Of a stretch of DNA of 64,000 nt, positions 45,299 through 55,071 are shown one piece after another. The stretch is from Verrucomicrobiota bacterium (GTDB lineage Bacteria; Verrucomicrobiota; Verrucomicrobiia; Limisphaerales; BJHT01), in the NCBI GenBank assembly GCA_014193395.1, contig BJHT01000003.1, positions 1-64,000 on the forward strand, in the 5' to 3' direction. The translations under genes and the position numbers were made by a program. The notes under the pieces are model-generated. The model saw only the letters and a program-made list of their open reading frames with translations, was not told where the DNA came from and did no database searches. Within the stretch, counting starts at the first letter, position 1. Every line of letters begins with the position of its first letter.

Positions 45299-47719
45299 AT
45301 GAAGACCACGCTCATTGCTTGCACCCTCGCCGTAATCATCGCCGCGCCGTTCCCTGCCTTGGCTGCGGGCAAGGAACCATCAGCGGCGATCCCCGACTTC
45401 ACGCGCGGCGACAAACCGGCCGGCAAGGACGACTGGACGCTCGGCCCCACCGGTGCGCGGGGCTGGTATCACACCGCGAACGGCCACTCTCGCGCGGCGA
45501 GACAGATTTTGATCACCGAGGTTGCCGCCGGTTCTCCGGCCGCGGGCAGCCTGTTGAAGAATGACGTTATCCTCGGCGTGAACGGCGCGAGCTTCACCGA
45601 CGATGCCCGCGTGCAGTTCGCCAATGCCATCACGGCTGCGGAATCGGCAGACGGCACGTTGCGCGTGCGGCGCTGGCGTGCCGGCAAAACGGAAGCGGTG
45701 GAAATCAAACTGCCCGTGCTCGGCAGCTACAGCGCCACCGCGCCCTACGATTGCCCCAAATCAAAACGCATCCTCGAACTCGGCTGCGCCTCGCTCGCAC
45801 AGCGCATGGCCGCGCCGGATTACAGCCGCGGGATGAATCCCATTTCGCGCTCGCTCAACGCGCTCGCCCTGCTCGCCGGCGGCGACCGGCGGCACCTGCC
45901 GATGATCCAACCCGAGGCGAGGTGGGCCGCGGACTTCACGACCAGCGGATACTTGTCCTGGTATTACGGCTACCTGATGACCTTCCTCGGCGAATACGTC
46001 GTCGCCACCGGCGACCAATCGGTGATGCCCGGCCTCAAGCGTCTCGCGCTCGAGACCGCGCGCGGCCAGAGCCGCGTGGGCACCTGGGGACATCGCTTTG
46101 CCGAGCCGGGCGGAAATCTGGAAGGCTACGGCTGCATGAATCAGCCCGGCCTCAGCCTCACCATCGGCATGGTGCTCGCACGCGAGGCCGGCGTGAGCGA
46201 TCCCGATCTCGACCGCGCCATCACAAAGGCCGCCGCGTTTCTGCGCTGGTGGGTGAACAAAGGCGGCATCCCGTATGGAGATCACCGGCCCTACCCCGCG
46301 CATGAGGACAACGGCAAATGCGCCGCGGCCGCCGTGCTCTTTGACCTGCTCGGCGACCGCGAAGCAGCGGAGTTTTTCGCCAAAATGTCCACCGCCGCCT
46401 ACAGCGAGCGCGAGCGTGGTCACACCGGCAACTTCTTCAACTACCTCTGGGCGCTCCATGGCGTCGCCCGCGGCGGCCCGCTGGCCACCGGCGCCTACCT
46501 GAAGGAACAGTCTTGGTATTACGATCTGGCTCGCGACGGGAGCAGCCGCTTCCTTTATCAGCCCTCGCCCGAAGGCGCCGAGGAGCATCACAAATACACC
46601 CACTGGGACTGCACCGGCAGCCATCTCATCGCTTATGCGCTGCCGCTGAAAAGCCTGCGCCTCACCGGCAGAAAGCCCTTCACCACGCCGCCGCTCGAAG
46701 CCGCGCAAGTCGCCGAGGTCATCGCCGCCGGCCGCGATTTCGCCTTCCGCGGCGACGAGAATCGCTACGAACAACGCTCACCGGAACAACTGCTCGCCGG
46801 ACTCGCCAACTGGTCTCCGTTCGTGCGCAAACGCTCCGCGGCCGCGCTCGGAAAACGCGACGGAGATTTCCTTCCTGCGCTGCTGCAAATGCTCGCCGGC
46901 AATCAGCGCGACGCCCGCTACGGGGCCTGCGAGGCCCTTGGTGCGCTCGGCAAACGCGCCGATGCCGCCGCACCACAACTGCGCGCCGCGCTCAAAGACA
47001 CTGACCCGTGGCTGCAATGCCTCGCCGCCGAGGCCATTCCCGCGCTCAGTCCCGAGGTGCGCAAAGCCTGCGTCAGCGACCTGCTCGCGCTGACGGTCCG
47101 CACCAATCCCGCCGACCCGCGGCGCCACGCCGCGCTCTCCGCCAGCCTCGCGCTGTTCACCCATTACCCCGGCGTGCGCGCGCCGCAGAGCATCCTCGAA
47201 GCTTCGCTCGAAGGTGTGGACCGGGCGCAACTTTATCCCGCCCTCCAGTCGCTGTTGAACCACGAGGACAGCATCGCCCGCGGCACCGCAGCGAAGACCT
47301 TCAACAAGCTCACCGACGAGGATCTCGTCGCCCTGCTGCCGGACATCGTCAAAGCCATCCAACCCCTCGCGCCGAGCAATGAGATGTTCGCCGACGGCGT
47401 CCGCCTTGCCGGCCTCGATTTGCTCTCGCGCCTGCGCATCCGCGAAGGCATGGCGCTCTGCGTCGCGGTCATCGAACCCAACCGCTGGGGTGAAAAAAAC
47501 CGCGCCAAAGACTGCCTCGCCTATCTCCAGCGCTACGGTGCCCACGCCAAGCCGCTGCTGCCCAAGCTTCGGGAAATGCGCGCCTATCTCGCGAAAGTGA
47601 AAAAAGCGCCCGCGGACCATTTGAAGCAGTTCGACCAGGCCGTCGCCGGCATCGAAGCCAGCACCGCGACGCCGGCCTTGGTGGATCCCCCCAATTTCAA
47701 GAGACGTGCTGCGAAATGA
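45299..47719 (+). CDS. Exported PDZ - DUF6288 - HEAT-repeat protein
   Basis: An 806-residue protein with a signal peptide (LAVIIAAPFPALAA). LGPTGARGWYHT leads into a PDZ-like domain (about 60-145; AAGSPAAGSLLKNDVILGVN). The middle (about 150-480) is an alpha-rich DUF6288-type region (SWYYGYLMTFLGEYVVATGD; GGIPYGDHRPYPAHEDNGKC; HTGNFFNYLWALHGVARGGP), resembling alpha/alpha-barrel glycan-binding enzymes. From about 490 to 770 come HEAT-type repeats (ANWSPFVRKRSAAALGKRDG; DARYGACEALGALGKRADAA). It is probably a periplasmic scaffold or lyase-like protein; no activity is known. A paralogue lies at 49987, and both are followed by SASA esterases. Confidence 0.7.
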   Translation: MKTTLIACTLAVIIAAPFPALAAGKEPSAAIPDFTRGDKPAGKDDWTLGPTGARGWYHTANGHSRAARQILITEVAAGSPAAGSLLKNDVILGVNGASFTDDARVQFANAITAAESADGTLRVRRWRAGKTEAVEIKLPVLGSYSATAPYDCPKSKRILELGCASLAQRMAAPDYSRGMNPISRSLNALALLAGGDRRHLPMIQPEARWAADFTTSGYLSWYYGYLMTFLGEYVVATGDQSVMPGLKRLALETARGQSRVGTWGHRFAEPGGNLEGYGCMNQPGLSLTIGMVLAREAGVSDPDLDRAITKAAAFLRWWVNKGGIPYGDHRPYPAHEDNGKCAAAAVLFDLLGDREAAEFFAKMSTAAYSERERGHTGNFFNYLWALHGVARGGPLATGAYLKEQSWYYDLARDGSSRFLYQPSPEGAEEHHKYTHWDCTGSHLIAYALPLKSLRLTGRKPFTTPPLEAAQVAEVIAAGRDFAFRGDENRYEQRSPEQLLAGLANWSPFVRKRSAAALGKRDGDFLPALLQMLAGNQRDARYGACEALGALGKRADAAAPQLRAALKDTDPWLQCLAAEAIPALSPEVRKACVSDLLALTVRTNPADPRRHAALSASLALFTHYPGVRAPQSILEASLEGVDRAQLYPALQSLLNHEDSIARGTAAKTFNKLTDEDLVALLPDIVKAIQPLAPSNEMFADGVRLAGLDLLSRLRIREGMALCVAVIEPNRWGEKNRAKDCLAYLQRYGAHAKPLLPKLREMRAYLAKVKKAPADHLKQFDQAVAGIEASTATPALVDPPNFKRRAAK

Positions 47720-47826
47720 GCTGATGCTTTCAATTCAAACCCGCGCCACTCAGACTGCGGGGAAACCAGCACCGGTCACCGCGCCACCGCACGGAGCCAG
47801 TTACCCAGTCACCCACTCACCAACCC

Positions 47827-48732
47827 ATGAAAACTGCCATCATCACCCTTGCGCTCCTCCTCGCCGTCCAGCTTCACGCCAAACCGCTGAAAGTCTTCAT
47901 CCTCGCCGGGCAGTCGAACATGGAGGGTCAGGGTGTCGTGTCCATGGATGGAGAGAGGGACTACAACGGCGGCAAAGGCAATCTGGTCTGGTCGATGAAG
48001 AATTCGAAGAGCGCCGACAAGATGAAGCAACTGAAGAACGAGAAAGGCGCATGGGTGGTCCGGGACGACGTGCTGATTTCATTCAAGGTTGGCGACAAGG
48101 TGCGCAAGGGCGGGCTGACGGTTGGATTTACCGGCTATGGCGGGAGCAGTCACATCGGACCCGAGCTGGGATTTGGGTTTGTCATGGGCGACCACTTTGA
48201 GGAACCGGTGCTTCTGATCAAGACGGCCTGGGGCGGCAAGAGCCTGTTCGTTGACTTCAGGCCGCCAAGTTCCGGCGGCCAGGTCGGGCCCTATTACACG
48301 AAAATGGTGGAGGAGGTTCGCGCGGCCTTGGCGGATCTCGGGGATCAGAAATACGAGATTGCCGGTTTTGTCTGGCAACAGGGGTGGAACGACATGGTGA
48401 CCAAGCCGGCCATTCCCGAATATGCGCAGAATCTCGTCAATCTGGTGAAGGATCTTCGCAAGGAGTTCAAGGCGCCCAACATGCCGGTGGTGGTCGGTGA
48501 GCTGGGCAATGGAGGACCGGTGACCAGCGGTGCCATGTTTGAATTCAGAAAGGCGCAGGAAGAAGGAACCAAGCAGATCAAGAATGCGCTGTTCATCAAG
48601 ACTACCGACTTCGCACGCCCGGCGGAACTCTCGCCCAATCCCACCCACGGACACCACTGGTTCGGCAATGCGGAAAGCTACTTTCTGATTGGCGATGCTC
48701 TGGCTCAGGGAATGAAGAGCCTTTTGAAGTAA
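47827..48732 (+). CDS. SASA/DUF303 (SGNH) carbohydrate esterase, compact subtype
   Basis: A 301-residue esterase with a short Sec signal (MKTAIITLALLLAVQLHA). KVFILAGQSNMEGQG carries the Ser, LLIKTAWGGKSLFVDFRPPS the second block, FVWQQGWNDMV the third, and HGHHWFGNAESYFLIGDA the catalytic His. It lacks the charged insertion of subtype 2 and the Tat-like leader of subtype 1, so it is the minimal form in this island. It follows the PDZ/HEAT gene by about 110 bp and precedes the beta-helix gene. Confidence 0.85.
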   Translation: MKTAIITLALLLAVQLHAKPLKVFILAGQSNMEGQGVVSMDGERDYNGGKGNLVWSMKNSKSADKMKQLKNEKGAWVVRDDVLISFKVGDKVRKGGLTVGFTGYGGSSHIGPELGFGFVMGDHFEEPVLLIKTAWGGKSLFVDFRPPSSGGQVGPYYTKMVEEVRAALADLGDQKYEIAGFVWQQGWNDMVTKPAIPEYAQNLVNLVKDLRKEFKAPNMPVVVGELGNGGPVTSGAMFEFRKAQEEGTKQIKNALFIKTTDFARPAELSPNPTHGHHWFGNAESYFLIGDALAQGMKSLLK

Positions 48733-48794
48733 TCCCTTCCGTCAGAACCTGACAAATGCCACAGGCCGAAGTGCGCCAAAGTTCTAATACCACC

Positions 48795-49853
48795 ATGAAA
48801 CACATCAGCACACTCCTCGTTCTCGCACTGGTCTGCGGGCACGCTTTCGCCGGAGGCGAGAAGGCCGGGGCAGGTGCCGGCACTGTGAAATCGCGAACAT
48901 TCAATGTTTTGAACTACGGGGCGGTGGGCGACGACAAGACGGACAACACCGCGGCATTCTCGGCCTGCCTTAAGGCGGTGGTCGCTGCCGGCGGCGGAAA
49001 AATGTTTATCCCTGACGGGATCTACCTCGGCAGAATTGTCATCCCCGGAACAAAAGAGTGGATCACCGTGGAGATCGTCGGCGAGAGCGAACCGACCCCG
49101 GTTTTCGGGACGATCGGCACGTTTCCGTTTCCGAAGAATGGCACGATTATCAAGTGCCTGTCTGTGTCGGGGCCGGCTGTCATCTCTGCAGCCAACTTCC
49201 CCGACAAAATGTATATGCAGTTCTCAGGGGTCAACGTGAGCCTGCGGAACCTTGACGTCCGCACCTACGACAATCCCGGTATCGGCGGCATCGATCTAAT
49301 GAACGCGGTGCAATGCAAGATCGAGAACGTCTTCGTCAACACCGATCGCTACAACGTGCAGGCGTCCAAGCCTACCCACAACAGGGCTGGCATCAGCACC
49401 CCGGCCTGCAACAACGGGGCCCTCACAATCCTGCGCAATGTTGTCGTGACCGGCTATCACACCGGCATCCTGGTCAACGAACATACCGACGGGGATAACA
49501 TCGTGGTGGCCTCCAATGTCAACGGCCTGGAATTTCCTTTCGCCCATCATGCCTCCCGCTTCGGGCGGGTGGGCACATACCGCAACACCCATCACGTCAC
49601 CGTTTCCGGCCGGCACGGGTTTTCGATCGAACAGATGAACACGGAACAACCGGGGCCGGGACAGACGGATACCAGTAATGCTTGGCAGGCGCTCGTCAGT
49701 GATATTAACGACCCTAAAAATTCAGGCATTGGCGACATCAACTACTGGGTTGTGGAGGGGAATGTGGGTGCGGTCGAGAAGTTCACCCGCAACGGTGGCA
49801 CCTCGATCCGCGCTCGTCGGATCGGCTCCGTTATCCAGCAGGGGAAGGAATAA
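48795..49853 (+). CDS. Exported right-handed beta-helix protein, pectate-lyase-3 type
   Basis: A 352-residue protein with a signal peptide (STLLVLALVCGHAFA). FNVLNYGAVGDDKTDNTAAF is the typical start of Pectate_lyase_3 / GH28-like beta-helices, followed by AAGGGKMFIPDGIYLGRIVI and a run of short beta repeats (NVVVTGYHTGILVNEH; THHVTVSGRHGFSIEQMN). Such proteins cleave or bind uronic-acid polysaccharides. I do not see the paired catalytic aspartates of GH28 polygalacturonases, so lyase, epimerase or binding function is open. ATG 48795 gives the signal peptide. It is the only polysaccharide-backbone-directed protein in the island. Confidence 0.75.
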   Translation: MKHISTLLVLALVCGHAFAGGEKAGAGAGTVKSRTFNVLNYGAVGDDKTDNTAAFSACLKAVVAAGGGKMFIPDGIYLGRIVIPGTKEWITVEIVGESEPTPVFGTIGTFPFPKNGTIIKCLSVSGPAVISAANFPDKMYMQFSGVNVSLRNLDVRTYDNPGIGGIDLMNAVQCKIENVFVNTDRYNVQASKPTHNRAGISTPACNNGALTILRNVVVTGYHTGILVNEHTDGDNIVVASNVNGLEFPFAHHASRFGRVGTYRNTHHVTVSGRHGFSIEQMNTEQPGPGQTDTSNAWQALVSDINDPKNSGIGDINYWVVEGNVGAVEKFTRNGGTSIRARRIGSVIQQGKE

Positions 49854-49986
49854 TCAAATGCAACAGGCAATGAAACGTGTGAAGAATAGGTTCGCCTCGC
49901 AGTCGCCTCAAAGGCCATTGAGCCTAAGCTGACGGAGTTGCTCGGAAAATGTCAGTTAATTTCAGGCATCCGCTAGAGCCTTAATA

Positions 49987-52491
49987 ATGAAAGCATCGAC
50001 CAAAGCCATCGGCCTGCTGGCCGTGCTTGCGATGGGCCTCGCCAGCCCGCTTTTCTCACAGGTCCCCGATCTCACGAAGGACACGCAGTCGGTGGACCGC
50101 AAGCTCACCTACAATCTGGGCGCGACCGGCCTGCGCGGCTGGATTTACACCAAGGCGGCGAACAATCTCGATGCCGCACAAGGGCGCACGACTTTGGCCA
50201 GCCGCCAGATCCTGGTCACCCATGTGGGAGCCGCATCACCTGCCGACGGGGTCGTAAAAGTGGACGATGTGATTCTCGGTGTGGATGGCAGACCGTTCAG
50301 CGACGACGCGCGCAAGTCTATCGCACTGGCGATTCAGGAAGCGGAGACGAAGGCCCGGGACGGGGTGCTCAAGCTCACGGTTTGGCGCGCAGGTAAAACG
50401 CAGGATCTCTCATTGAAGCTCGCCGTGATGGGCACCTACAGCGAGTCCGCGCCATGGAACTGCGAGAAATCCAAACGAATCCTCGATGGTGCCATCAAGG
50501 TGCTCGAAAAGGAAAAGCTGGAGCCCAACTGGACCGGATCCATCCAAGGTCTGGCCCTGCTCGCCACGGGCAAGCCGGAATACCTGCCGAAACTGCGAGA
50601 CCTCGCGCACGGCCTCGCCAAGGAAGAACTCGATCCTGACAAGAAACCCTCGGGACCCGTCTGGGGCAGGACGTGGGACATGAGCTATCGCCTGCTGTTT
50701 CTCTGCGAATACTTCATGGTCACCCGCGACCAGGAGGTGCTGCCCACGATTGAAAAAAGTGCCCTCCAACTGGCCCGCGGTCAGAGCATGTATGGCACCT
50801 TCGGCCATGGCTTCGCCGCACTTACCAGGGCGGGCGAATTCAACGGCTCCGTGCCACCCTATGGTCCCGTGAACATGGCCGGACTGCCGGCCAACCTAGC
50901 CATCGTGCTCGCCAGAAAATGCGGCATGAAGCACCCGGAAATTGATCGGGCCATTCTCCGCGCCGCCGGGTTCTTTGGCTATTTCACGGACAAAGGCGCC
51001 ATTCCTTACGGCGAACACGCCCCATGGCCCTATCATGAGAACAACGGCAAGAATTCCATCACTGCGGTGATGTTTGCCGCGATCGGTAACAAGCCGAAGG
51101 AGACGGAGTTCTTCGCCCGCATGGCCACGGCTGGTTTCGCCAGTCGCGAATACGGTCACACCGGCCAGGGATTCAGCTATCTATGGAGCGCCCTCGGTGC
51201 GGCCGTCGGCGGACCCGAGACGGCGGCCGCGTTCATCCGCAAGTCCTCGTGGCACCTCGATCTGGTCCGCCGCTCGGACGGATCGTTCACCTATGACGGC
51301 GGCGAGCAATACGGAGCCGGGCGGACGCATGACAATACCTACTATGGAAATAGCAGTTACAGTGGCCTGAGTCCCGCCGCCACCTATGTGCTCACCTACG
51401 CGCTGCCACTGAGGAAACTCGTCATCACCGGCCGCGATTTGGATTCTTCGGTCTGGCTGAACAAGGCGGATGCCGCCGCAGCCGTGGCAGCCGGCCACTT
51501 CGATCTTGATCGGCGCGGGTTGTCCCCTGCGGAGCTGATCAAAGCCTTCGGCAACTGGTCGCCGATCGTCCGCGGCTGGGCGGCGGAGGAACTGGCCGCG
51601 CGCCCCGAGTCCAAGGCGATGGTGGCCGAACTCATCAAACTCGCCGACACCGGCAGTCCGCATCAGATTCAGGGTGCCTGCGAGGCGCTGGGGCTAATCA
51701 AGAATCCCGAGGCGCTAACCGTCCTGGTCAAACAACTCGCCCACCCGGACCGCTGGGTGCGCTACAAGGCGGCCGAGGCTGTTAAGAAGATGGGCGGGAC
51801 CGCCAAGCCGGCCATCGAAAGCATCCTCAAGGCGCTCGTGGCGACGGCGGAACCCTCGTGGCCGATCCGTTGGGAAGACCCCGTGCAAATCGCGCAAGGC
51901 CAGTTGGCCTCCGCCGTTTTCTCCGGCCCCCTGAGGGAGGAACTCAAGAAAGTGGACCCCAAGTTGCGCAACCAGGCCATCCGCGCGGTATCCGCCAATC
52001 CGGATGGGATGGCCCGTGCCACGCTCGAACACTGCTTCAAGAACCAACTCAGCGAGGATGATGTCATTGAACTCGCCCCGGTCATTCTCGCGGCGGTGGA
52101 GAGCCCCAGTCCGGCGGACACCATGTTCAACAATGTGATCCGTATGGCCGGCTTGAAGGCGCTGACCAAGTATCACTTCGAAGAAGGGATGGCGGCGGCG
52201 GTCGGGCTGGCGAAAACCCAGGGCGGGCATGGCAGCGAGAGCCGCACGGGCGAGATCATGAAAATGATCACCAGCTACGGATCCGCCGCCAAGCCGCAGA
52301 TCCCAGCGCTGAGGGAATTGATTGCCAGCTTCAACACCGAGGTCCAGCGCCGGGAGTATCCCGGCGGCGAACTCAACAAGCGGCGTGTCGGCGCCGTGGA
52401 GGAAGCCATCAAGGCCATCGAGGCCGCGAAGGATCATCCGCCACTCCGCAGCATCACTGCATCACCCCGGAAGACGGATCCAAACAAATAG
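49987..52491 (+). CDS. Exported PDZ - DUF6288 - HEAT-repeat protein, paralogue
   Basis: An 834-residue paralogue of the protein at 45299 with the same order of parts: signal peptide (LLAVLAMGLASPLFS), NLGATGLRGWIYTK, PDZ-like region (ASPADGVVKVDDVILGVDGR), the DUF6288-type alpha-rich middle (MSYRLLFLCEYFMVTRDQE; GAIPYGEHAPWPYHENNGKN; HTGQGFSYLWSALGAAVGGP) and HEAT-type repeats (GNWSPIVRGWAAEELAARPE; RWVRYKAAEAVKKMGGTAKP). The shared His/Asn-rich motif around HENNGKN is a candidate active or binding site. Two SASA genes follow. Function unknown. Confidence 0.7.
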   Translation: MKASTKAIGLLAVLAMGLASPLFSQVPDLTKDTQSVDRKLTYNLGATGLRGWIYTKAANNLDAAQGRTTLASRQILVTHVGAASPADGVVKVDDVILGVDGRPFSDDARKSIALAIQEAETKARDGVLKLTVWRAGKTQDLSLKLAVMGTYSESAPWNCEKSKRILDGAIKVLEKEKLEPNWTGSIQGLALLATGKPEYLPKLRDLAHGLAKEELDPDKKPSGPVWGRTWDMSYRLLFLCEYFMVTRDQEVLPTIEKSALQLARGQSMYGTFGHGFAALTRAGEFNGSVPPYGPVNMAGLPANLAIVLARKCGMKHPEIDRAILRAAGFFGYFTDKGAIPYGEHAPWPYHENNGKNSITAVMFAAIGNKPKETEFFARMATAGFASREYGHTGQGFSYLWSALGAAVGGPETAAAFIRKSSWHLDLVRRSDGSFTYDGGEQYGAGRTHDNTYYGNSSYSGLSPAATYVLTYALPLRKLVITGRDLDSSVWLNKADAAAAVAAGHFDLDRRGLSPAELIKAFGNWSPIVRGWAAEELAARPESKAMVAELIKLADTGSPHQIQGACEALGLIKNPEALTVLVKQLAHPDRWVRYKAAEAVKKMGGTAKPAIESILKALVATAEPSWPIRWEDPVQIAQGQLASAVFSGPLREELKKVDPKLRNQAIRAVSANPDGMARATLEHCFKNQLSEDDVIELAPVILAAVESPSPADTMFNNVIRMAGLKALTKYHFEEGMAAAVGLAKTQGGHGSESRTGEIMKMITSYGSAAKPQIPALRELIASFNTEVQRREYPGGELNKRRVGAVEEAIKAIEAAKDHPPLRSITASPRKTDPNK

Positions 52492-52577
52492 CCGCACCGT
52501 GAAACATCCCTTCGTGAAAATGATCCAGTAGCCCCGAGCTACAATCCCGAGAACGGAATTCCCAAGAATAAACACCC

Positions 52578-53819
52578 ATGAAATCAACTGTCATCCTAAC
52601 CGCAGCGCTGCTGTGCATCCTCTCGTCGAACTCCTTCGCCAAGCCGCTCAAGGTATTCATCCTCGCCGGGCAGTCGAACATGGAAGGGCACGCGAGGATC
52701 GAGACCTTCGACTACATCGGCGATGACCCGGCGACCGCGCCGCTTTTGAAAATGATGCGCGGCACGGACGGGAAGCCGGCGGTGTGCGACCACACGTGGA
52801 TTTCCTACCTCACCGGCAGATACGACGGCAGCGCGAATGGCGAGGGAATCGGAAAGCTCACGGCGGGCTTCGGTGCCCGAGGCGACAAGCCGACGGAGGA
52901 CGGCGGAAAGATCGGCCCGGAGTTCACCTTCGGCCTCACGATGGACGCCGCGCTGAAGGAGCCGGTGCTCCTCATCAAGACCGCGTGGGGCGGCCGGAGC
53001 CTGAGCACGGAGTTCCGCCCGCCGAGCGCGGGGCCTTATGAATTCAGCGAGGCGCAGCTCGCGCAGATGCAAAAGCAGGGCAAGGACATCGCCGCGGAGA
53101 AAGCGGCAAAGGCCAAGGAAACCGGGCGCTTTTACCGCTACATGGTCGAGCATGTGAAAAAGGTGCTCGCCGACCCGAAGCGCGTCTGCCCGGCCTACGA
53201 CCCGGCGGCGGGCCACGAGATTGCCGGCTTCGTCTGGTTCCAGGGTTTCAACGACCTCGTGGACGGCGGCACCTACCCAATGAAAGCCGACGGCAAGACG
53301 CGGGACTATGGCAAATACAGTGTGTGGCTGGCCGATTTCATCCGCGATGTGCGGAAGGATTTGGGTGCGCCGAAAATGCCGTTCGTCATCGGCGTGCTCG
53401 GCGTGGACGGCTTGAAGGCGAAAGGCAACACGCTCTCCTTCCGCGAGGCGATGACCGCGCCGTCGCTGCTGCCGGAGTTCAGGGGCAACGTCGCCGCCGT
53501 CCCCACCGCGCCGTTCTGGGCGGAGGAACTTGCGGCCGTTGATGAAAAGCGCGCGAAAATCCGGCAGATGGAGTTCTTGCTCCGGGTCAAAGATAAGAAT
53601 GCCGCCAACAAAGCTGGCACGATGAGCGCAGCGGAGCAGAAGGAATACCTCAAGAAATTCGAGGCCGATCTCATCACTCCGGAAGAAGCCGCGAAGTGGA
53701 AACGCGGTGCCTCCAACGCCGGCTATCACTACCTCGGCTGCGCGAAGACCTTCGCGCTGATGGGGAAACATTTCGCCGAGGCGAACCTCGAAATGCTGCG
53801 CGCGCAACCGGCGAAGTGA
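52578..53819 (+). CDS. SASA/DUF303 (SGNH) carbohydrate esterase, subtype 2
   Basis: A 413-residue exported esterase with a Sec signal (VILTAALLCILSSNSFA). KVFILAGQSNMEGHARI carries the Ser, LLIKTAWGGRSL the second block, GFVWFQGFNDLVDGG the third, and NAGYHYLGCAKTF the His. It contains the charged helical insertion (about residues 315-380) of subtype 2, and is most like the next gene and the one at 30564. It forms a tandem pair with the following esterase, 37 bp apart. Confidence 0.85.
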   Translation: MKSTVILTAALLCILSSNSFAKPLKVFILAGQSNMEGHARIETFDYIGDDPATAPLLKMMRGTDGKPAVCDHTWISYLTGRYDGSANGEGIGKLTAGFGARGDKPTEDGGKIGPEFTFGLTMDAALKEPVLLIKTAWGGRSLSTEFRPPSAGPYEFSEAQLAQMQKQGKDIAAEKAAKAKETGRFYRYMVEHVKKVLADPKRVCPAYDPAAGHEIAGFVWFQGFNDLVDGGTYPMKADGKTRDYGKYSVWLADFIRDVRKDLGAPKMPFVIGVLGVDGLKAKGNTLSFREAMTAPSLLPEFRGNVAAVPTAPFWAEELAAVDEKRAKIRQMEFLLRVKDKNAANKAGTMSAAEQKEYLKKFEADLITPEEAAKWKRGASNAGYHYLGCAKTFALMGKHFAEANLEMLRAQPAK

Positions 53820-53856
53820 TCAGTGTGAATTCTCCGGCAGCAAAAATACGAAACTC

Positions 53857-55071
53857 ATGAAAACCATCCTCCTGCTCCTCATCTCCGCATTTTCGCTTCT
53901 CTCGTCCGACGCCTTCGCGCAGTCGAAGAAGCTCAAGGTCTTCATCCTGGCCGGTCAGTCCAACATGCAAGGCCACGCGAAGATCAGCACCTTCGAGCAC
54001 ATCGGCATGGACCCGGCGACGAAGCCGATGCTCGCGGAAATGCTCGGTGCCGATGGCAAGCCGAAGGTCTGTGAGCGCGTGTGGATTTCGTCCATCGGCT
54101 GCGGGAAGGATCCGCAGGAGGAGCAGACCGGGAAACTCACGGCGGGCTTTGGCGCGTCACCGGAGAAGATCGGACCGGAGTTCACGTTCGGGATCTACAT
54201 GGAGAAACTCACCGACGCGCCGATCCTGCTCATCAAAACCTCGTGGGGCGGCAAGAGCCTGAACACGGATTTTCGATCGCCGAGCGCCGGGCCGTATGTG
54301 TTCAACGAGACGCAACTCGCCAATTTTCAAAAGCAGGGCAAGGACGTGGCGGCGATGAATGCGGAGAAGGCCAAGGCGACGGGCGTGTATTACCGGCTGA
54401 TGATCGAGCATGTGAAAAAAGTGCTCGCCGACCCGAAGCGCGTGGTGCCCACCTACGACGCAGCACAGGGCTACGAAATCGCGGGCTTCGCGTGGTTCCA
54501 AGGCTGGAACGACATGGTGGATGGCGGCACCTATCCGAATCGCGACAAGGCCGGCGGCTACGATGCCTACACCACGGCAATGGCGCATTTCATCCGCGAT
54601 GTGCGGAAGGATTTGAACGCGCCGAAGATGCCGTTTGCCATCGGTGTGATCGGGGTCGGCGGCCCGACCGCGGATTACGGCCCCGACCAGCAGCGCTACA
54701 AGACGACACACCAGAACATCCGCGATGCCATGGCCGCGCCGGCGCAGATGCCGGAGTTCAAAGGCAACGTTGCGGCGGTCCTGACGGAAAAATTTTGGGA
54801 CAAGGAACTGACCGCCACAAAGGCGAAGGACGGGGCGATCCGGCAACAGGCGAAGAAGCTCGCGACTGAGAAGAAATTGAAACCTGCCGAAGAAAAAGCG
54901 GCGCTGGAGAAACTGCGCGCGGAAGGACTGACCGAGCGCGAGCGCAAGATTCTCGAAGTGGGAATTTCCAATCTCGAATTTCACTACCTCGGCTCGGCCA
55001 AGATCCTCGGTGGCGTGGGCAAAGGCCTGGCCGAAGCGATAGCCGGGATGAAGGGGTTGGCAAAAGATTGA
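53857..55071 (+). CDS. SASA/DUF303 (SGNH) carbohydrate esterase, subtype 2
   Basis: A 404-residue exported esterase with signal MKTILLLLISAFSLLSSDA. KVFILAGQSNMQGHAKI carries the Ser, LLIKTSWGGKSL, GFAWFQGWNDMVDGG and the C-terminal NLEFHYLGSAKIL (His) follow. The insertion before the His (about 310-375) is Lys/Glu-rich (EKKLKPAEEKAALEKLRAEG) and probably helical. It is a tandem duplicate of the preceding gene. A hairpin-forming repeat starts at its stop codon and runs to the next sulfatase gene. Confidence 0.85.
   Translation: MKTILLLLISAFSLLSSDAFAQSKKLKVFILAGQSNMQGHAKISTFEHIGMDPATKPMLAEMLGADGKPKVCERVWISSIGCGKDPQEEQTGKLTAGFGASPEKIGPEFTFGIYMEKLTDAPILLIKTSWGGKSLNTDFRSPSAGPYVFNETQLANFQKQGKDVAAMNAEKAKATGVYYRLMIEHVKKVLADPKRVVPTYDAAQGYEIAGFAWFQGWNDMVDGGTYPNRDKAGGYDAYTTAMAHFIRDVRKDLNAPKMPFAIGVIGVGGPTADYGPDQQRYKTTHQNIRDAMAAPAQMPEFKGNVAAVLTEKFWDKELTATKAKDGAIRQQAKKLATEKKLKPAEEKAALEKLRAEGLTERERKILEVGISNLEFHYLGSAKILGGVGKGLAEAIAGMKGLAKD

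Noticed and set aside
49854-49986. Short frame reading KAIEPKLTELLGKC as a relic
   Set aside because: Too short and without a clear match to any family in the window.
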